DNA of 33,779 nt, taken from positions 97,618 to 131,396 of the forward strand of contig JAHBMJ010000266.1 of NCBI GenBank assembly GCA_018398765.1, in the 5' to 3' direction. Source of the stretch: Chromera velia (taxonomy: Eukaryota > Sar > Chromeraceae). The notes beneath the pieces were generated by a model. The model made no database searches. It had not been told where the DNA came from and saw nothing but the letters and a program-made list of their open reading frames with translations. This document shows positions 1-10,300 of the stretch, in pieces. Made by a program: the position numbers and the translations under genes. How positions within the stretch are numbered: the stretch's first letter is position 1; every line of letters starts with the position of its first letter.

Positions 1-1540
1 AGTAGTCGTGCCGGTAAGCACATAGGAAGCTCTTCCGTCCGTGCAAATTGTATAGAGTGTCCAGACTGAAGCATTTTATAACATGAAGGTCAGACAGTAT
101 GGATTGATGTGGGGTGGTGCTCAACTTAGTGACAGGCAGATGATATGGAAGCCCTGGACAGCTCTGGTATACTCAAAAATGCCTGCCTGCCGGCCTGCCT
201 GCCTGTCTGCCTGCCTGCAGGTAGAAGACTTCGAAGGCGCACCCAACCAGAGTGCCGTCACTGCCGTCATCCATCTCCTGGCTGCCCTTCCGCCCTTCGT
301 GGCTGACCTCTCAGCAGTGCAGTCGCCAAATGAAACCGCACAATGGCTGCAGAGGATCATGGCATCACTACACGCAGAACTGTCAGCAGGTGACCTCAGA
401 GTTTCAATGGCGTCTCTTCTTGAGGAAATGAAGCCCGACGAGGAGACGTGGGAAGAAGCGCTCGGTCCCGACCCTCGCACCTTTCTGAAGCAGCTGAGAG
501 AGGATCTCAGGGCTCAAGAGAGGGACTCGGAAGACGGAGGTGAAGAAGAGGAAGAGCTCAGAAAGCAAAAGAAAGAAATGGACCTGGAGGCATGGATTCT
601 GAATTCTTGCGACCGCTTCATCTGAATGTGAACTCTCGGCTAACTCGGTGTTCCATGGTCCCCTCCGAACCTGCGTGCACGCATTGAATCTGGAGCAAGG
701 GACTTTCCCTGATACTGTGATTGTTCCCTTTCTGTGCAGGATCCGTCTGATGTTCTCTTCAACGTAGCAGGCAGGAGGGAGTTGGGGAATGACGGAAAGT
801 TGTCGGAAAAAAAGATTTGGGTCGATGTAAAGGTGTCGCCTTTCGAGAGCATTGACGGCAATTTGCAGAAAATCAACAAGTACCATTTCAAATCAACAGA
901 AACTGATCCCCCCCGGGTCCTCTTCTTCAACATCCAGAGATTTGAAAGCGGAGGGAAGAGAACAGACCGAGTTCAGATTCCAGAAGCACTCACCATTGAG
1001 AAGGCCCGACCAAAGAAAATCTTCAACTACGAGCTCACGGGCCTCGTTTTGCACTCAGGTCTGTCATAGATCGAGCACAAATAATCACGACATTTGTAAA
1101 GTAAAGTCATGTACTGTGCAGATTCTAGCTCTCCAAATTTTTCCCACCTTTTTCGGGCTTGAATACTCTAGCTGAACGAGTAAAAGAACTCGCTTCTATG
1201 TCTCTCTTTTGATAGGACGCTATGCACCTCCTGTCTGCATGCCCACCTGCCTGATTTGTTGAGCATCTCCTCGCCCTCCCTCCTCTATTTGGTGAGTCAC
1301 TCACACTCCTTGAAAGAATTCATACGTTCACATGACTTTGCAGGTGCGAAAGAGTCGAAAGAAAGCGAGGGGGGGTACAGCGCTTTCTGCAAAGAAGAGA
1401 CCAATACGGAGACTCTGGCTGGTTTCTCTTCCAAGGAGAAAGTTGCGTCCACATCCCAGACGACCTGAAGGACGCCTTCTTGAACCTCGTATCTGCTTCC
1501 TCTTTCTGCGCTGTTCTGGCTGCCTACATCATCAAGAAGC
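1..1540 (+). CDS. USP7-like ubiquitin-specific protease (C19) domain, probably inactive; 5' partial
   Basis: Multi-exon gene entering from the left. Exon pieces I can read: 1-13 (ends before GTAAGC), 221 to about 600, 740-1058, one or two small exons within 1216-1291, and 1344 to about 1540. The first long exon has an NQSAVT box followed by a helix-like VIHLLAALPPF, matching the NQGATC...NSLLQ start of USP7-type catalytic domains (family knowledge). The second reads LF then PPRVLFFNIQRFE and YELTGLVLHSG, the classic USP PPVLxxxLxRF and VxVHSG elements. The last reads GWFLFQGESCVHIPDD and AAYIIKK, corresponding to W-x-x-FDD-x-x-V and the AY-x-L terminus. The catalytic Cys position is Thr, no GHY/GHF His motif is readable, and FDD is FQG, so activity is doubtful. 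The junction near 600/740 has no phase-compatible GT donor and is unresolved. In family members the domain binds or cleaves ubiquitin. Confidence 0.72.
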
Positions 1541-1544
1541 CAGG

Positions 1545-1588
1545 AGAAAATGGGGGGGGGGCAAAAAAAAAGCGGAGCACCTGTCCCC

Positions 1589-1623
<35 letters not shown>

Positions 1624-1980
1624 CTCCTCCGCCTCCGCCTCCGCTTCAGCAGCTGCGGTAGTGCGTCCCCTGTCGGCCTTTTTGTCCCTCGCCCAGGGGA
1701 CTGGAGAGGTTCAACCGAGGGGGGAGAAGAGAGGACGGGAGGGGGAAGGGCAACGCGTCCAGACAAGAGGGGGGAGAGGAGGAAGGGGAGGGAGGGGGGG
1801 AAGAGGGGGGTCAAACGGAGGGGGGGTATCAGATTTTGCAGTAGCCGAAGCAGCAGGAGCAGGAGGAGGGGCAAGTGAGGCCGCCGCCGTAGCAGCAGCA
1901 GCGGCAGGAGAGAACGCAGAGGCGGTAGGTGTTGCACCCACACCAGCGGCCGCAGCAGCGGCGGCTGCACCTCCCCCTGC
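1545..1980 (+). repeat. Low-complexity linker tract (G10, A9, TCC/TCT, GGGGA and GCA/GCC runs)
   Basis: A run of ten G (1552-1561), one C and nine A is followed by a TCC/TCT tract encoding poly-Ser, a G-rich purine tract encoding Gly/Arg, and GCA/GCC/GCG triplets encoding poly-Ala. All lie in the ParA reading frame. The region is open in several frames on both strands simply because of its composition. The G10/A9 runs are weak points for sequencing and assembly. Confidence 0.85.
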
Positions 1981-4668
1981 AGCAGCCAGGAGACAGTCAG
2001 AAGAGCTCATCAACCTTGCCCCCGACGCCTTCCCTCCTCAAAGCTCCTTTGTCTTCTTTAACAACAAAGGGGGGGTGGGAAAGACTTTTCTCTGTTATTC
2101 CTTTGCCTGTGAATTGGCCACGAGAAATCAAGATGAGAACATCCTTCTGATTGACCTTGACGGACAGGCAAATCTGTCTAAGTTCGCTCTAGGGGGGGCA
2201 TCTGCAGCCGAACGAGTCCAAGGTCTAGCGGAGAAATCGATTTCTACATGGCTGCAAAAAGCGGTGGCTCAGGTCCAAATCGGGGAGGGTCTAGGGAACG
2301 ATCCTCCGGGGCTTCTGGAGCCTTTTTCGAATCCCCGGTATCTTCTCAATGTACAGGAGCAGCTCAAGACAGACTGGGATGAGGGGAACCTTGGACCTAT
2401 CAGTTGTGCAATCCCCCCGAATCTGTTTCTCATCTGTGGGGCGATTGACCTAGACTTGTCCATAGCAGACTTGATAGACCGACAGAGCAATCAGCAAGAG
2501 ACCCCCTCCCAACCTCTGCCCTACACACGCACGATGCGAGCTCTCAGAAGAGGCATTCGCAAAGTTCTCGTTGAGGGCTCCCCCGCCTTCCCCCAGAAGA
2601 AGTGGCGTGTGGTTGTCGACACCCACCCCCACTTTAGCGTCATCACTCGCATGGCCCTTCTTGCCTGCGACGATCTCATTGTGCCCACTCTATTGGATGA
2701 ATTCAGCAGTGGGGGTGTCCAAAACCTCCTGGAACAATTCAATGCCCCCAGGGGTGTGGATCAGAAGCGCAGGCTGAGAGGAATTCTGCGCAGACGTGAG
2801 AACCAAGAGTGGCAAAAGTATGAAGACATGAACTGTCTGGAAGGAAGTGAGAGAGAGGAGGTTCAACCCCCTCTGAGACTTGCCAGGATCCGCACTATTG
2901 TTGTCAATCGTTTCCCATCTGGCTCTCTGACCCTTGCAGCCAGGGCTGTCCACAGTCGCCTGATTCGCTTCCTTGCTGAGAAGCTCAAAGAACCAAAGGA
3001 GCGAGAGGACGACAGAGATGTGAACGTGGACGTCTTTGCGAGACCCCATGAGAGAGAAGAGTTCGGGATCAAAATGGACAAAATGGACAAACACGATATC
3101 GACGTCGCAAAAAACAATGTGGAAAGGTGAGCGGAGTAGCGGTTGAAGCTCTTTCTGCCCTGTCACTCGCGCTCCGAGAATGATGCCGAAGTGAATTCAT
3201 TCTGTTGAACTGCAGGTCTGGCAAGAGTATCTATCAGACACAATCAACAAATAAACTTTGCGCACTTCGGAAGCAAGAAACAAAACTTGATTCTACGTGC
3301 TCGTGTGTCCGTGTGTATATCCTCCTGAGAGCAGATTCTTCCACCAGAAGGTCTCTGAGTTGGAAAGTGTTGCCAAAGTGGCGATCCATCTGGGACTCTC
3401 CCCAACGATGATGGGGGTGGATCCGGGGGAAACCAGGGGTCGGAGGTATCAAATCAACTATGGAATGGTCAATTGAATCGTCTTTCCTTCTTTTCTTTTC
3501 TTTTCCCTTTTGCTGTTATTTTTCATATTTTTGGCCAGCTCGCGTTCTCTGTGTGTCTTACAAAGTGTCTGCGTTTCTTGTTCTTCCGAGTTTCCCTGAA
3601 AATTATCGACTTGTTGGTTTTGAATAAACGCCTGCACTTGTATGCTCGTGAAGCTTCCACCAGCTATCCAAGGGACCCTCTCGCACTTTCTTTTTTCGTG
3701 CCCGGTGCCGATTTGATTGGTTTCTCATTATTTTTGAACATGAAGCAACGGGACGGATGTACTTGCAGCCCGCTGAAGTCCAAGAGGGCATCGCTGGGCG
3801 CGACATCAACAAATTCAATTTGGACATCCAGGACATGGTTGAACTGGCCATGGGGGGCTCTCGACACCCCAACAACACTATGTGGGGTGAACTCTACCCT
3901 AGGCCCATCACTGACTGGCAAATCGTCCTGCCAGACCCTTCCACTGCAGCCAAGGCACGTGCACAGGCCTCAGCTCAGACCGCGTGGTCACAAGCTCACC
4001 CCCACTATTACTATCCGCATACAGACCATAGATGCGGTAGACGACTACTGCCACTGGAAAGATGTCACCCCACCCTTCCAAACGGACCCCCGTCAGTCCC
4101 TCCCCAATTGCACCGGGTGTGGATGCCGAAGCCAGAGAACAAAGAGCCTTCCAGTCGATACAAACACCTCCCCTACGGACCAGAACAGGACGACAGTGAC
4201 GATGAGACAGGCACTCAGGGAGAGGAAGATGAGGGCAACTACGAAGACGGGAGCTCCCAGTCAAGTAATGCACAGAAGAAAAGTGTGAAAAGGCCCAAAG
4301 CAAAGCCGAAAACCACCCCGAAAAAGAAGCCAAAGCAGAAAGGCATTTATATTGCCGCTCCAGGTGAGCTGAGATGCTGAGCACTTATGTCGAGGAGATG
4401 AGAGGATGATCAACAAGCGCCTCACAAAGAGATGTTTTTTTTTCTTTTCAACAACGAAGGAATCTGTTGAATCATTTTGGTACTTGCTATCTTGAAAAAC
4501 AAAATGTCAGCCAGAGGACATTCAATGACCATGCACCGGATTAATTTGTGAAGTCAATTTGGCTCGGTTGTCTCCTTACCACATGAATGATGATTCAATG
4601 ATCGCTGACATGATGCAGGTCCTCGGGAAGTAAAGAAGGAGTCCGATTCCAAGGGACTTGCACAGTGA
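1550..4668 (+). CDS. ParA/Soj-like P-loop ATPase (CbiA/MinD superfamily), spliced nuclear gene
   Basis: Model: exons 1550-3126, 3335-3467, 3769-4363 and 4619-4668, with donors AG|GTGAGC, ATG|GTCAAT and G|GTGAGC. Phases 2, 0 and 1 are all consistent and give 785 codons including TGA. Residues 1-165 are a Ser, Gly/Arg and Ala low-complexity linker. The ATPase core follows: deviant Walker A KGGVGKT at 173-179, LLIDLDGQANL (Walker A' Asp) near 199-209, VVVDTHPH (Walker B, Asp357) at 354-361, and a later IRTIVVNRF strand. This order is typical of ParA/Soj partition ATPases, which dimerise on ATP and position DNA or protein cargo. After the core come about 250 residues not seen in bacterial ParA, including an acidic and a KPKxKPK-type basic stretch. 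ATG 1550 is used because it opens the frame, but the gene may start upstream as a fusion with the USP domain. Role and location are unknown; bacterial or plastid ancestry is inference. Confidence 0.8.
3127..3334 (+). other. Intron 1 of the ParA-like gene
   Basis: The donor is GAAAG|GTGAGC and the acceptor is CTGAGAGCAG|A. Joining gives VERFFHQKVSELESV, an uninterrupted helix-like stretch, whereas reading through meets TGA at 3128. An earlier CTGCAG acceptor around 3215 can also be used in phase but soon leaves the conserved-looking frame, so the later one is preferred. Confidence 0.75.
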
Positions 4669-4849
4669 GCCTCCACGGCTTTTGCCAATCCGCAGAACAA
4701 AACTGCCCCGCATTGAGTCACCTTCAAGTTGACCTGAACGTAATGACAGCAAAAGAAACAAAACCCGCGTCGCACTTTTTTGGGGGGGGAAGCATTTGAG
4801 ATCCGTTCCTAGCACGTCGGACTCCGCCTCACTCTTGTCCTTCCATGAT

Positions 4850-5560
4850 AAAGTTCCATCTCTCTATGCAACATTGCAACACACCTGACCACATTGCAAC
4901 ACTTTAGGTTCGGCACTCTAGGTTCTATGTATTCCATATATACCTTTTAATATAATAGAATCTAGGCCCTGCCTCGATCAAAAGAAATGTACTAGTAGGA
5001 GTAGTAAAAAACAAGAATGTTAAACAAAATAGAATTAAGTGGCTTGAAGTTATGACTTCATTAAATTGCAATTTCATTTATTCGGATTCATTTTAATATT
5101 TTAGCTAAATTTATCCCAGTTATTTGTTGATAACTAATTTATGATGATGAATTAAAAATCATTCAAGTTGACACAGTGACACTTTTAACTTTTTTTTTAC
5201 AATTAAGCAAATTAAGCATAAGAATATATCTATAGTTTCATGATACACCTTCATCATAATGATATTAAATACATAACACTGTAGGCTACTGTAGGCGGCT
5301 AACTAGGCTAGCTTAACATTTAATATTAATAAATGAATCATGAGTCATAATCACTATGACCTACATTAGGACGTACAGATCTAGGAACAGAATACCGTGT
5401 ATTAACATGCTAGTTAATATGGTACATATATTGCATGTATCTGCGCATGCATTAGATTGTCAGTGGCCGACATGCACAGGCTGTCAAAGAGCTACTCTCA
5501 AACATCCAACGAAGCTTGTCACAATCTATCACAATCACCTTGAATTCTCATGAACCTCAT
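4850..5560. other. AT-rich island in the convergent spacer
   Basis: By eye this stretch is far richer in A/T than the flanking genes, with runs such as ATTTAATATTAATAAATGAAT and short direct repeats of GTAGGC and CTAGGCTAGC types around 5281-5312. There is no coding signal on either strand. It could be a degraded mobile element, a replication or attachment region, or neutral spacer; the sequence alone does not decide. Confidence 0.5.
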
Positions 5561-7117
5561 CAGCCAGTCGGCTTTTGTAAAGTTGCATGAAAGCTCGATC
5601 TCCCACAGAACGGTGTTGTTTAAATAGAAAGGTACAAATCGATCAAGTTCCAATCAATTGGATAATCCCCAGACCGTCGACAGATCCTCCCTCAAATGTG
5701 CATGCTGACCCATACCATTCAAATTGTTTGCACACACCGTTCAACGGCACACAAGAATGCATCAACACTCATTTGTATATGCAGGTGTGACGTACAGTGA
5801 TCAACTTCCTCCTCTTGTTTCTAATTCTATTCGAAGTGCAGACGTTCTTCTCTGATCCTTACCATCCTCTTTCACGATCGGCAAACGCCAATTTGATTGA
5901 GTGGTTCCTTTTTGCAACAAAAACGACACCCCAATTCTTTGTATGGCATCACGACTGTGAAACAAAAAACCCGCTTGCCAGAGGGAACGTGAAGAGAAAC
6001 CGATCGAGCACTATCAGATTACAAGAGCTGCCGGACCGTGGACAGATCAGGTGAACGAAAAGGAAGCACTCCATGTGCTCATAACACTTCCTTTTCTCCA
6101 CCCTTTCTTTTTGTCGCTTTTTGATCTTTGCCCCCCGGACTCTTTCTTTCCTTCTATCGATCAACCGAATGATCGATGAGATGGCTCCCCTCTTTGTCTT
6201 TTTCCTTTTTTCCAGGCAGAATTAAAGACCTCTCCGTTGAAACTCCCTTATACGTTCTCCACCCATTTTTGTTCTTTGAGGCAGAGCTGCATGTCATTGG
6301 TCCGTCACAAGAAGAAAAAACTTGTATGTCACTTTGATATTAATACACCGGGCACTCTGTGTTTCCATCTGAAGCCTCGGCCCTTAAGAGGGAAAGAAAC
6401 AACGCCTTTAGCAGGATGACTGGATGAAGTCAGACGTGAAAAAAACGTCCTGGCCTCCCTTTGTCTGCCCTGTTGATCCCCTATACCGTTCACAGTTCCT
6501 CGAACTGTTTTGATGAGTCCTTCTTGCTTGCAAGTCCTTTCTGCACAGTACTGGATGCCAGCAGTCTCGCTCTCTCCGTTTAGCCTGCCTCTTTCTGGTG
6601 TAACGAAGGCTTGATCACTGGGAAGTAGACAGGCCACCATATGGCATCAGACAAGAATGCCTGCGTCCATGTCAACCCATTTCTGCGCTGCGGGTTTTCT
6701 GTTTCTTTTCTCTCTGGCGACCCAAACGATCGTTTCACCATCAGCTGTCGCCTCTCCTCTTTCCCTTCATTGAACACATGTCTCTTCTTCAGACCTAGCT
6801 CCTTCTCTGTCTTGTCAAGTGAGCCAAGCAGCTGAGGTAGAAATACAAATGAAAACAGGGTCATCAATTTGATTTGAGGTCATACATGTGTCTCTATTTC
6901 TCAAAGCTCTTCACGCTCCCATTCCCCTCATGCATTCAATCATTAAGAAAATCCACTTCTCTGGCTCCTTCATCCCCTTACCCCTCCATTCATTTCCTCG
7001 AACTGCTTCCCCCCACCTTTCTCTCTTCCCGTCCCTCTCGCCCCCCCTCTCTACAATCAAATTGTGTTTACCATCTTCTCTCCTTCTTCCACTTTTTCGC
7101 CATCTGAACACCCCCGA

Positions 7118-7144
7118 CTGACTGACTGACTGACAGACAGACAG
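7118..7144. repeat. GACT/GACA tetranucleotide microsatellite
   Basis: Four GACT units pass into three GACA units just downstream of the stop codon of the giant gene (minus strand), in its probable 3' UTR. A related GACT-type stretch occurs at about 9660-9690, next to the donor of that gene's exon 8. Confidence 0.7.
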
Positions 7145-7303
7145 GCAATGCTTGCAGACTGAGCTCCGCGACACACAGTTGGGCCGGTCTCTTTCCGCCC
7201 GGCAAATGAAATAGAAAAAGCGCACGTGCAAAAAAAGAGGACCTTTATTCTTCCGTCTGTCTGCCTGTCCAAGCATCCTCTCTCCCAGCAGGACCCCATC
7301 CCA

Positions 7304-10300
7304 CTAGGAGGCGAAGAGGCTGAGGAAGTCGGGAGCAAGAGAGGTTTGGAAGGGAACCCCTTTCTGCAACAGAAAGAGAACGAGCGAGAGCGAATTAATT
7401 AAGAAGATTCACACTATTACCGCGTAGAGAGAGGATGGACGCATGCAGTCGATTGAGTGACCTCATAAGATTCCCCCCCGACACTCCATAGACAGAACCT
7501 GTCCTGTGAGTCTTTTGCATGCACACGTCCTCGAAAGACGGAAGAAAAAGCATTGTTAGCTGCAATCGGTCTATCAGACAATCAATGAAAGCTCTCGTGC
7601 CTGCAGGCCAAAACGGAAACTAGACACACGGACAAAGAGGTGCATAACCACCCCTCCACTCACTTACCGCGAATTGGGTCTTCTTTGCTGCTGCCTTCCT
7701 GCGAGTGGAATTGACGACGATGATGTTGGGTCCCGCTGCACAGAGGGAGAGAGGAAAAGAGAACCTTAGAAGTAATATACCCAGAAGGACGGACGCAAAG
7801 ATTGCCCCTCACAGACAAAGAGACACGGAGAACTCCTCGGAGATATGACTGTACGGCTCACAAACTCTGTACATCACAAAGCATGAAGATCTGGACAACC
7901 AAAGAACTACTCATTTCACGCACTCACGTTCTTCTGAGGTCAGGTCCTCGCAGGTGACCACGCCCTCCCAATGTGTGCACGGAGCCATCCCGAACTGCCC
8001 CCGCAGACTACCACTAGATCTGGAACCCGAGGGATGACCCCCCACCCCCACCCCCCCACTCCCGGTGCTAGTAGGGGTCTCGATCTGTTGGATTGAGGAG
8101 GACCCTGTGGGGCTAGGGGAGGTGGCCGAAGACGAGGAGCGACCCCTGTGAGAGCTGAGGGGTGCGTCTGCCTGGGCCCTCTGGTGGTGGGGTGCCGCCC
8201 CCTGTGTCGGACTGAGGGAAGACGCGCTGCCGGGGGGGGCACCCGAAGCCGCTTGTGTCAGACCGATACTGTTGGATGTATTTGCAGGCGTCTGCTGCCC
8301 CTTTCTAGTAGACCCATCTGCCCTGCTTGGTTGTCTGTCTTTGGATCTCCCTGAGGACTTGGAGGAAGAAGAAGTGTGCTGCTGTCTGGGAGGGGCTCCA
8401 GCATGCCCTCTGGAGGTGACGTCTCTCTGACTGCCTGCTGCAGACCCCCCGACGGAACGTTTGAAGAAAAGCGACGGGCTGAGGGCAGAAGCGGAAGGAG
8501 TGGCGCCAGAGGAAGACATCATGGGATTGCAGAATTCTGCAACACGGTCTTCCTCGTTTGTTGATTGGTGGATGTTGCTGAAGAGAGCGCTTCTACTCGG
8601 ACTGCTGCCTGTGCTCTCTCTGCTGCTACTGCTTCTACTCCTACTCCTAGTCCGTCTCGATTCAGCATCTCCAAATGCACCCAACCCCCATGAAGCAGCT
8701 CGGTCCCATGTGGGAGAGGTAGGGGACAATTGAGACAAGTCCGCAGATTCGGGTGAGGACTCTCTGTCTATGCCCCCCATGAACCCCGGGCAGAAAGTCA
8801 AAGGAGAAGAATCATCTGGGCGATTAGGGTCTGTCCACTCCACCACAGCAGCAGATGCCCCTTCCTCGTCTCCCTCTTCTGCCTCTACCCCGACCGTCTC
8901 CTCACCCCTCTCGTCTCCCCTCACTGCCGTCTCCTCCCTGTCTGCCGTCTCCCTCTCACGAACACGGGAGGACTTCAAAAGACTTCGGGCAGTTCCTCCA
9001 GAGCTGCTGCGAACATGCAGGTGTACGAGTGAGTCAAAAGTGGGTCCATACCATAAATATGCAATCAAGATGTACACAAATACGGAAAACGTAGGAGAAT
9101 GGCACCATCAAGAAGGCCAGCAGCTCGGTGAGGGAGGACAAAAATCAATACATGAATCCAGAGATGTCTGGAGAGCTGAGAGAATGGGAAGCTTTCAAGA
9201 GGACAAAACCACCCTACAAAGAATAAGGAAGGATTCTAAAGTCCTGTCGTCCATTTAAAACATACACATATAAACCTCCTCACCCATCTGCGACTGCCGA
9301 GGGGGGGAGAGCACTCGGAGGGGGCCCGTCTGCCTCCCAAGGGACGCCTCTGGGCGGGCTGGGGGATTGGGGGGCTGCAGAGATGAGGGAGGAGTAGTGG
9401 ATCTGACTATTCATGAATTAGTCGGCATGTTTGTCCATACGCAGAAGATAAGGGGCGAGACTGTTTGAAAGAAACAGGGAAGGTAGGAGGACGGTGCAGA
9501 GAAGAGAGAAATGATTCGATGTGGTCCAATTTGATGCACTCTTCGGCTTTCATGTCCTTTCTTTTTTTGTAAAGGCGTATTCATTGAGGGGAAACTCGAC
9601 AAAACATTTTGATTGTGTTCATTTGCAACATGATGACACTGTCTGTCGTCGGCACACACTGACTGACTCACTGATTGACTGACACTCAGGAGAGCACGAC
9701 ACGCTCATCATTGCAGGTGAGTGGAGGCCTCCGAGTGGGTCTCTTCCCCCCCCTTCTGCAGTTCCCCTTCCCTCCTCAGGCTTCATCTCCAAATGGAGCG
9801 CTGCAATGATGCATCCAGGCATTCAATGAAGAAACACATGCAGCGATTAAATCGACGCGCCATTTCAAGGCTGGCGGGAATCTTGCTTCAAATGTGTTTC
9901 TCATTCGCACACTCCTTCTGTAGCATTCCTCCTGTTTATCTGCCGTGCCTTCAGACCACATATGTGACACGTTCAGGATAGGAGGGAAATCACAGCAAGA
10001 CGATCTGAACGAGCAGATGTTGGAAATCTATCTTTGGATGGGATAAACGTTAAACGCACGTGTGCATCCTTGTATTGATGTGAATATTCATATGGAGTGA
10101 TCAACCGAGAAGAACAAAAAAGGAAAGAAAAAGGACAGACCTTTTGGAGGAAGTTTGTGACGAGAAGGCGGCCGAGGAGTGCTCCAGCTGTAGACGAAAG
10201 AAAAGAAGTAAAGAGGATCGACAACAGAATAAGTCAGGGAGCAAGGAAACGCTTCTCTTTCTCTCTCTCTTTTCACCTCTGTCTCTCTGGCTGTCTCTCT

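Larger units (their letters stand above)
4669..7303. other. Convergent intergenic spacer, no gene recognised
   Basis: This lies between the 3' ends of the ParA-like gene (+) and the giant disordered-protein gene (-). Open frames here are short, lack plausible splice partners and have no protein-like composition. About 4,850-5,560 is markedly AT-rich and the remainder is pyrimidine-rich. The right end has a GACT/GACA run at about 7118-7144. No transposase, terminal repeats or RNA gene were recognised. Confidence 0.6.

Noticed and set aside
1524-2013. Minus-strand poly-Leu/Arg and poly-Ala/Pro frames
   Set aside because: They are antisense readings of the TCC/GGA/GCA triplet tracts in the ParA linker; composition alone keeps them open.
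3205-3411. Frame RSGKSIYQ... as ParA exon 2
   Set aside because: It is in phase with the 3126 donor but ends in a stop after 60 residues without family features, while the acceptor at 3334 gives a helix-like continuation through two more exons.
5356-6867. Several short frames of 60-100 residues in the left convergent spacer
   Set aside because: They have no protein-like composition, no consistent splice partners and lie in AT-rich or pyrimidine-rich spacer.
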